Origin: Heliocidaris erythrogramma
Lineage: Eukaryota; Echinodermata; Echinoidea; Camarodonta; Echinometridae
Direction of reading: 5' to 3'
Assembly: GCA_025617745.1 (NCBI GenBank)
Contig: CM046856.1
Coordinates: 35,334,208 to 35,398,207 of the forward strand
DNA: 64,000 nucleotides
The notes under the pieces: model-generated
What the model saw: the letters and a program-made list of their open reading frames with translations, nothing else
Databases searched by the model: none
What the model was told of the DNA's origin: nothing
Position numbers and translations under genes: made by a program
Shown: one piece after another, positions 58,801 through 64,000 of the stretch
How positions within the stretch are numbered: position 1 is the first letter of the stretch
Layout: each line of letters begins with the position of its first letter

Positions 58801-59015
58801 GACCTGTTTACTAAGTGTTCAAATTTTATGCATACTTTTGAAACAAAGGTTGTTCTTGACAACGTGAAAGCTTGCCAGACATAGCAACAAGTAATGTATG
58901 CAAACTGGATTCCAAGTATTGTAGTTCATTCATTAATAACAGGTTAATGTAATACCTCGTTACTAGGTCCCCAGGAAAGAAACATCCATAAATTTGAATC
59001 ACTTAGTAAACAGGT
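58801..59015. mobile_element. Short TIR element (GACCTGTTTACTAAGTG), copy 2
   Basis: Same termini as 11680-11906, flanked by TA on both sides, with the interior in the opposite orientation. The two copies are close in sequence although 47 kb apart. It is a non-coding MITE, probably Tc1/mariner-type. Confidence 0.75.
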
Positions 59016-59027
59016 CTATTGCATTTG

Positions 59028-59253
59028 ACCTTCATGTTGGAAGCTAAAGAAAGAAAACGTCAGTAATATATGGTCGTAATTAAATGAATTAATTTATCCT
59101 TTTCACCTCACTTGTAAACAGACAGCAGAAATTCACAATCACCTTCATGTTGGAAGCTAAAGAAAGAAAATGTCAATAATATATGGTCGTAATTAAATGA
59201 ATGAATTTATCCTTTTCACCTCACTTGTAAACAGACAGCAGAAATTCACAATC
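59028..59253. repeat. Tandem duplication, 113-bp unit, two copies
   Basis: The unit accttcatgttggaagctaa through cagaaattcacaatc is present at 59028-59140 and 59141-59253 with very few differences, so it is recent. It directly follows the MITE at 58801-59015. Confidence 0.9.
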
Positions 59254-59963
59254 ATTCTTATCACCTCACTACGCTGCACAAAGTCAACAATATTTTAGCA
59301 CTGTTTTGCAGTTTGCCACTACTATTCTTTGCAAGGATATATGTAGCAAGTTTTAAAGAATTTGGTGACTCATTACTTCTTAAATGAATAGGAAATTGTA
59401 TAACCAAGAAGAACCACACTATAAATTTGGATTCGTCCCAAGATGGGGTGGAATCCCCCCCCCCCCCCTCAAAATAAAAAAACGGACACCATTTGAAAAA
59501 GAATGGGCGAATTATCACCCCAAGAGAAACGTGAGCCATGTTGCTTGATAACAAGCATATGGATTACTACGGTGCCATCATTTTTTTATTTTATTTTAAT
59601 GATTTGCAAAGTCATAATCCAATTCACCCGGGATACCTATCCCCCCCCCCCCTCCCGTGCCCTCTACTCAAGCCAGTGGCGTAGACATGCAGGTCCCAAA
59701 TCCTGGAGGATTTTCTACAATGAAAACACAATAGATTGTACGCATTCACAATTCCCCCATCCCGCACCCCTCACGTTATCTACTACTGTCCACACTACGT
59801 TTCATCTTGGGCAGTCTAAATCTTAAAGTGTGCCAGTCATCTACTCGAATATACGGTAAGATGAATTTATCACCCTGTATAGTATTATAATAAACATGAT
59901 AAATAATGATTGTTTCCAATCTTGAAATAAGCGCTTCAGTGAGGCATTTACTGCTGAACTTCT

Positions 59964-60100
59964 CCCCTGGAGTTCAGCCAACCAAGGCTGGCTGAGAACC
60001 GTCCAGAGTCCCCTAGAATTCAGGCAGCCAAGGCTGGTTGAGAACTGCTTAGAGTCCCCTAGAGTTCAGGCACCCAAGCCTTGTTGAAAACGGCAGAGAG
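59964..60100. repeat. 46-bp minisatellite, three units
   Basis: Units start cccctggagttcagcc, cccctagaattcaggc and cccctagagttcaggc, each with caaggctggttgagaac-like sequence, at 59964, 60010 and 60056. Confidence 0.85.
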
Positions 60101-60974
60101 TTTTGGCGGGCATCAATCCGTACATGCTTCACCGAGCAGCAGCATTTTGAAAATGGCATGTAAAAACTTTTTTTGCCTGATTTGGGTAAAACCGTGAAAA
60201 CGTTATAATCATATGCGAAAATGACTGAAGGGAATACCAGCTTTAACAGATATGATACGTGGAATTCCCTTGTGTGATGGCATGCATTTAATTAGAAATT
60301 GATAAAACAAGGGTCAATATCCCTCAAAAGATGACAAAGGTGCCCCTCCTGAGGTGAGAAATTGCCATAATCTTGATATTCTTGCTGCCTTATGTGCCCT
60401 TTCTACTTTGTATGTCCATTTGATGACAATGGAAAGTGTCACTTACTTTACTGTCTGTCTTAAGAGAAACTTCTTTTCCGAAAAATGCAATACATGCCCT
60501 TGCTTTACCCCCCCCCCCCCCCCATCGACTAACCATCCTTTATTTTGTGATGAGCGCACTGTCCATGCCCTCATTATTTAAAGAAACAAATGAATACAGT
60601 CTTCTCATATGATTTTAAAAGTCATGTTACATTTGGGTCATGTTCGCGTGTGATCCTAATAGGCCATGAGCCTGTCCCGAAATAGTCACCCCATTTCACA
60701 TAATTTTGACCCCTTAAAGTTACTTACACCATCCATGTCATTCACAAAATCTCCCGTCGGGATGGGTTGTAAGACCGCCCCTAAGAATTTGGGAATTTTT
60801 TTCCCCTTAAGGCTTATGGATCAATTTTTTTCAGAAGGAAGAGGTATGGGTGTACATTACAAAAATATAAACAACTTATTAAAAAAACACACAAAAGTGC
60901 CCCTAAAGCTAGCTTTGCTGCCCAAAATACTCTGGATGTAGAGAAAAACCCCTTTTTTGGCATTATAACCTTAA

Positions 60975-61422
60975 TAACTCCAATGTGTGTAATTCAGTTC
61001 AGGTGAAGTTTGCATGATAGTACAATCTTGAGTATTGTAACTTACTTGGGGTTCTATTTGGTGTCGAATGATCATTTCAATAAGAAGTTTAAGATTGTGA
61101 AAATTGTATTACTTTCTCCAGAGTAGTCAAATGATATTGTCAGGGTTATGTAAACACACCCATTGTCCATCTGCGCCTGTTTGACAAGGCATAATAGAGA
61201 GCTTGAAAGGTATTTGTGTAATTAACACATGAATGGTAAATTTCAGGATGACAGCAATGACAATATCATTTGACTGATTTTGAGAAAGCAATACAATTTT
61301 CACAATTTTAAACTTATTATTGAAATGATCATTCGACTCCAAATAGAACCTCAAGAAAGTTACAATACTCAACATTGTACGATGTAAACCTGACCTGAAT
61401 TGAATAACACACAATGGAGTTA
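60975..61422. mobile_element. 448-bp TTAA-flanked foldback element
   Basis: Arms of about 165 bp (60975-61140 and 61258-61422) are inverse copies (taactccaatgtgtgt against acacaatggagtta). It is flanked by TTAA at 60971-60974 and 61423-61426. TTAA duplication suggests the piggyBac group. Non-coding. Confidence 0.65.
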
Positions 61423-61426
61423 TTAA

Positions 61427-62921
61427 AGGAGAATTAACCTCAAGAAATAAAGACGATAGTGTTCAAAGGTATTATTTATTCCTACTTGTTAGACTATATG
61501 GCTTCAAAATATACGAGATCGATACGAATCAAGATTTTCTGAGCAAAAGTTATCATTTGCTAGCAATATGTATCGTCTGCTAGCAGCACATGGGGGCTGA
61601 CATTTTTTTTATGTGTACAAGAAGATTTTCTTAATCCAAATGCCCAATTGCCTTTTTCAAAATTAAAAACCCATTTGAGATTAAAAGTATAGAATAGATA
61701 TGTCAATTTATTTTTAAACTGAAGATTTCGTTATATATTTCTGTTGAAAATCGATATTCGCTTAATAGAAATCTATTTTCTCGATACTGTGCCGTATGGG
61801 ACGGAGCAAATTAATTCAAATTTTATGGATGCTTCTTCCCTGAGCATCTATAGCGGCAAAAACTATGCATTCACCTGCTTTCGGATAATGGACTTGAAAA
61901 GTCAGAATGCATGCTGCATATATTGATCCGTGTATGTCGATGTCACATCATATCTCTTACATCTGTAAAACAGTTACTTTTTATTTAAGGAACATTTTTA
62001 GAATCAGAAGGTTCATCGATCAGTCTGCTTGTCACAATGCTGTCTGTTCTCTAGTTTTATCTCGTATTGATTACTGCAATGGACTTCTTTCTACGATTCC
62101 CTCTAATCAGTTGATTCGTATTCAACGATTACAAAATTGGGCAGCACGATTAATTTTACAGGTTTCTCGAGACCACCCTTCTCAACCACTCTTGAACTCA
62201 CTACATTGGCTTCCTTTGAAACAAAGAATAATTTTCAAATTACTCTTGTTTGTCTACAAAATACTTAATAACTATGAGTTTATACAAGCCCACTAGATTA
62301 CTAAGGTCCGTCAGTGACCCTCTCCGCCTCACATATTCAGTAACTCGAACATTAGCTGGTGATAGAACGTTTACTGTGTCAGCTTCAAAATACTGGAATG
62401 ATTTGCCACTTTTTATTTCGATAGTTTATAGCTTGTAGATGATTTAATTTATTGTAAGCGCTTTGAGCCTAATGGGAAAAGCGCGTTATAAGTAATAATA
62501 ATAATAATAATATATTATGTTCTGCTCTGTTTGGCAAACCCAAGAAAATAGATTTTTGTTAAGCAAAACCAGACAATTTAAAAATATCATTATAAAGATT
62601 TAATTTTTATAATACATGTAAACACCCACTTTATATTTTTCGTCACATATGGGATTTTAGGTAATAAAGAAAACCAATTTTTATGTCTTGGATTCAAAAT
62701 ATCTTCCTGACTGGAACATTTCTCAATGGTTCATGTACAACTCCAAATCAGCAGGAAAATGGCAGCCCCCATGTAAATGAGTAGGAGACGATACCGGGTG
62801 TTGGAGTATCTTTATTTATACCCTTTTCTGATATCTTATTAGAAAATGATTTAGGCCAATAAATAGGAATATATAACACCTTCCAATATAAGTAAATTTG
62901 TAATTAGGGATTAATTCTCCT
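61427..62921. mobile_element. 1.5-kb TTAA-flanked inverted-repeat element (piggyBac-like)
   Basis: The left terminus AGGAGAATTAACCTC is inversely matched by the right end gggattaattctcct, with further pairing inside (acatgggggctgacat against ggcagcccccatgt). TTAA lies on both sides (61423-61426 and 62922-62925). It contains a truncated LINE (61900-62515) in its loop. No transposase is present. Confidence 0.65.
61900..62515 (+). mobile_element. L2-type LINE, 3' end fragment
   Basis: The translation reads MSHHISYICKTVTFYLRNIF, then ACHNAVCSLVLSRIDYCNGL, then RIQRLQNWAARLILQVSRD and LHWLPLKQRIIFKLLLFVYK, the conserved post-RT region of L2/CR1-group ORF2. A frame change near 62280 separates the final segment (RTFTVSASKYWNDLP). 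The 3' end has gcgctttgagcctaatggg, aaagcgcgttataag and an AAT simple tail (62490-62510), typical of L2. 5'-truncated and inactive. Confidence 0.8.
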
Positions 62922-63512
62922 TTAAGGATGACATTTTTCTTACTTGTTATATGTTTGTAATGTACATCCATACCTCTTTCTTCTGAGAAGATTTGGTCCA
63001 CGGGCTTAAAGGGAAAAATTTCCCCAAACTTTTAGGGGCGGTCAGACAACCCATCCCCATTGAAAGTTTTGTCAGTTTTTGTGCTTTGGTAATGTATATT
63101 CATCCACCTCCTTTCTGACAAAGTTTGGCGAATAATTATGTTAGATGGGTTGAAATCGACCCGACTTTTGTTCCCGGGGGGGGGGGGGGGGGGGGAGGGG
63201 GTTCCAGCTGACAAACTTTTTGTGAATGGCATGGATGGTGTAAGTAACTTTAAGGGTCAAATCTCATATGTAAAACCGGGTGAGTACTAGTAGTTCGGGA
63301 CAGGCTCCCTGTCCCAGACTATAACGTTTTCACGGTTATACGCAAATCCGGCCCATTGCAGCGATTGCGCAATGAACTGGTATCTACTTTCTTGTTAGCA
63401 ATCACTACCCACTGCTTGAAAGGGATTTACGCCTCTGGCATGAAGTACATGAAATACTTATTTACAATGGAAACCATCCATTAGGACATCCTCATGATAT
63501 TACCTTCTTAAG

Positions 63513-63955
63513 CATACCGCACACTATACGATCGACTGCGATTAGATTATGAAAATAAATCGCAATAGCATTAAATATGGAAATTTAAACAAAAAATATC
63601 TTCCTGTTTTTAAGGTTTTGAACAATGATATGAATCTTAAATCTAGGAACTTGTTGCGTTATCAGCCTTCTACCCGGCATAAAAAACAAATAAGCCCCAA
63701 AGTCCAAATCGTAGACAATCGTAGGACTGCTCTGACGTCACTACGATTCGGAGCCGATAATGCCTTTCCTCCAAATAGAAAGCTTGCAACAGGCCGTAAT
63801 TTCGGTTTTGCTATCTTTATAACTATTCAGAAACCCAATGTAAATGATTTTAAGATCTAAACAATTAAACTTTGTTTAAATGTAAAATATCAAATGCTAC
63901 TACGCTTTCTTCCGAAATCGGATCGTAGACCGATCGAATAGTGTTCGGTTAGCTT
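63513..63955. mobile_element. Probable 0.44-kb TIR element (ACCGnACACTAT ends)
   Basis: The left end taccgcacactatacgatcg is inversely matched by cgatcgaatagtgttcggt at the right. Internal sequence (ctacgattcggagccgata, ggccgtaatttcggtt) recalls the 54560-56171 element in style only. The exact ends and the target duplication are uncertain. The open frame inside (63549-63860) has no recognisable domain. Confidence 0.5.
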
Positions 63956-64000
63956 TACGTGTGACGGGTTCGTTCACACGTGATGTGGTAAACCACAAAA

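Larger units (their letters stand above)
60177..63350. mobile_element. Large inverted-repeat element hosting nested insertions
   Basis: Outer arms: gtgaaaacgttata near 60192 pairs with tataacgttttcacgg at 63320. Inner arms 60668-60890 and 62930-63305 pair over more than 200 bp (agcctgtcccgaa, ttaaagttacttacaccatc, gatgggttgtaagacc, gtatgggtgtacattac). The left arm has about 460 bp of extra unclassified sequence (60209-60668). The loop holds two TTAA-flanked elements. There is no transposase. The superfamily is undetermined. Confidence 0.6.

Noticed and set aside
63549-63860. 103-residue basic frame near the right edge
   Set aside because: It lies within a probable short TIR element and shows no recognisable transposase or host domain.

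Overview
This looks like a repeat-rich window from a marine invertebrate nuclear genome. An echinoderm, most likely sea-urchin-like, is my best guess. The evidence is class 1-1 HYR-domain exons with consensus GT/AG splice sites, an AT-rich background, several L2/CR1-type LINE tails, an L1/Tx1-type LINE, many short inverted-repeat DNA transposons, and an interstitial TTAGGG-type tract. The species assignment is inference. I saw no prokaryotic operon, no tRNA or rRNA gene, no CRISPR array, and no LTR-type or capsid-bearing element.

The only host gene content I can support is on the minus strand at 2.8-21.6 kb. It consists of six exons of an HYR (hyalin-repeat) protein, arranged as three copies of a two-exon module. 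In transcription order these are B 21637-21371, A 20154-19882, B 9695-9429, A 8163-7891, B 4519-4253 and A 3065-2793. Every B exon is 267 nt and every A exon is 273 nt. All are open, all are phase 1-1, and all have AG acceptors and GT donors, so they would splice into an in-frame array of six HYR domains (540 residues). No first exon, signal peptide, transmembrane segment or stop is visible, so this is an internal piece of a larger extracellular protein. A fourth unit at 0.83-1.77 kb has the flanks but lacks both exons.

The HYR units belong to a nested segmental duplication. Unit 1 is 1.78-5.39 kb, unit 2 is 6.89-17.32 kb and unit 3 is 18.66-39.54 kb. Unit 2 carries a 1.96-kb transposon insertion (10223-12186) and an 0.85-kb LINE insertion (14216-15062), both absent from unit 3. 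Unit 3 carries a 1.2-kb TIR element (23437-24640) and about 11.6 kb (26.9-38.46 kb) absent from unit 2. Inside that 11.6 kb lie two inverted-repeat elements, a small tandem array, a truncated LINE and a near-complete but inactive L1/Tx1-type LINE (31847-37617) with a 14-bp target duplication. Because paralogous flanks are available, several elements can be compared with their empty sites.

A recurring element family (5389-6890, 17322-18655, 23437-24640, plus several arm fragments) has TIRs beginning TAGGTTTTCC and flanking TA dinucleotides. Its arms are filled with irregularly spaced copies of GAATTTGAATG, in opposite orientation in the two halves. Two members retain a short ORF that resembles the helix-turn-helix start of a transposase. 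This is my best candidate for an undescribed system in the window.

From 39.5 kb to the right edge the window is almost entirely old mobile DNA. It holds L2/CR1-type LINE ends, a degraded LINE linker region, a head-to-head LINE pair forming a 2.2-kb inverted repeat, DR1-rich repeats (TGACCT-T-TGACCT), and a Harbinger-like TIR element with a mirror-image minisatellite and a matching empty site. It ends in a nested stack at 60.2-63.35 kb, where two TTAA-flanked inverted-repeat elements share one TTAA, the second contains an L2-like LINE, and both sit in the loop of a larger inverted repeat. Most open frames in the window are T/C-rich or homopolymer-driven and are not genes.
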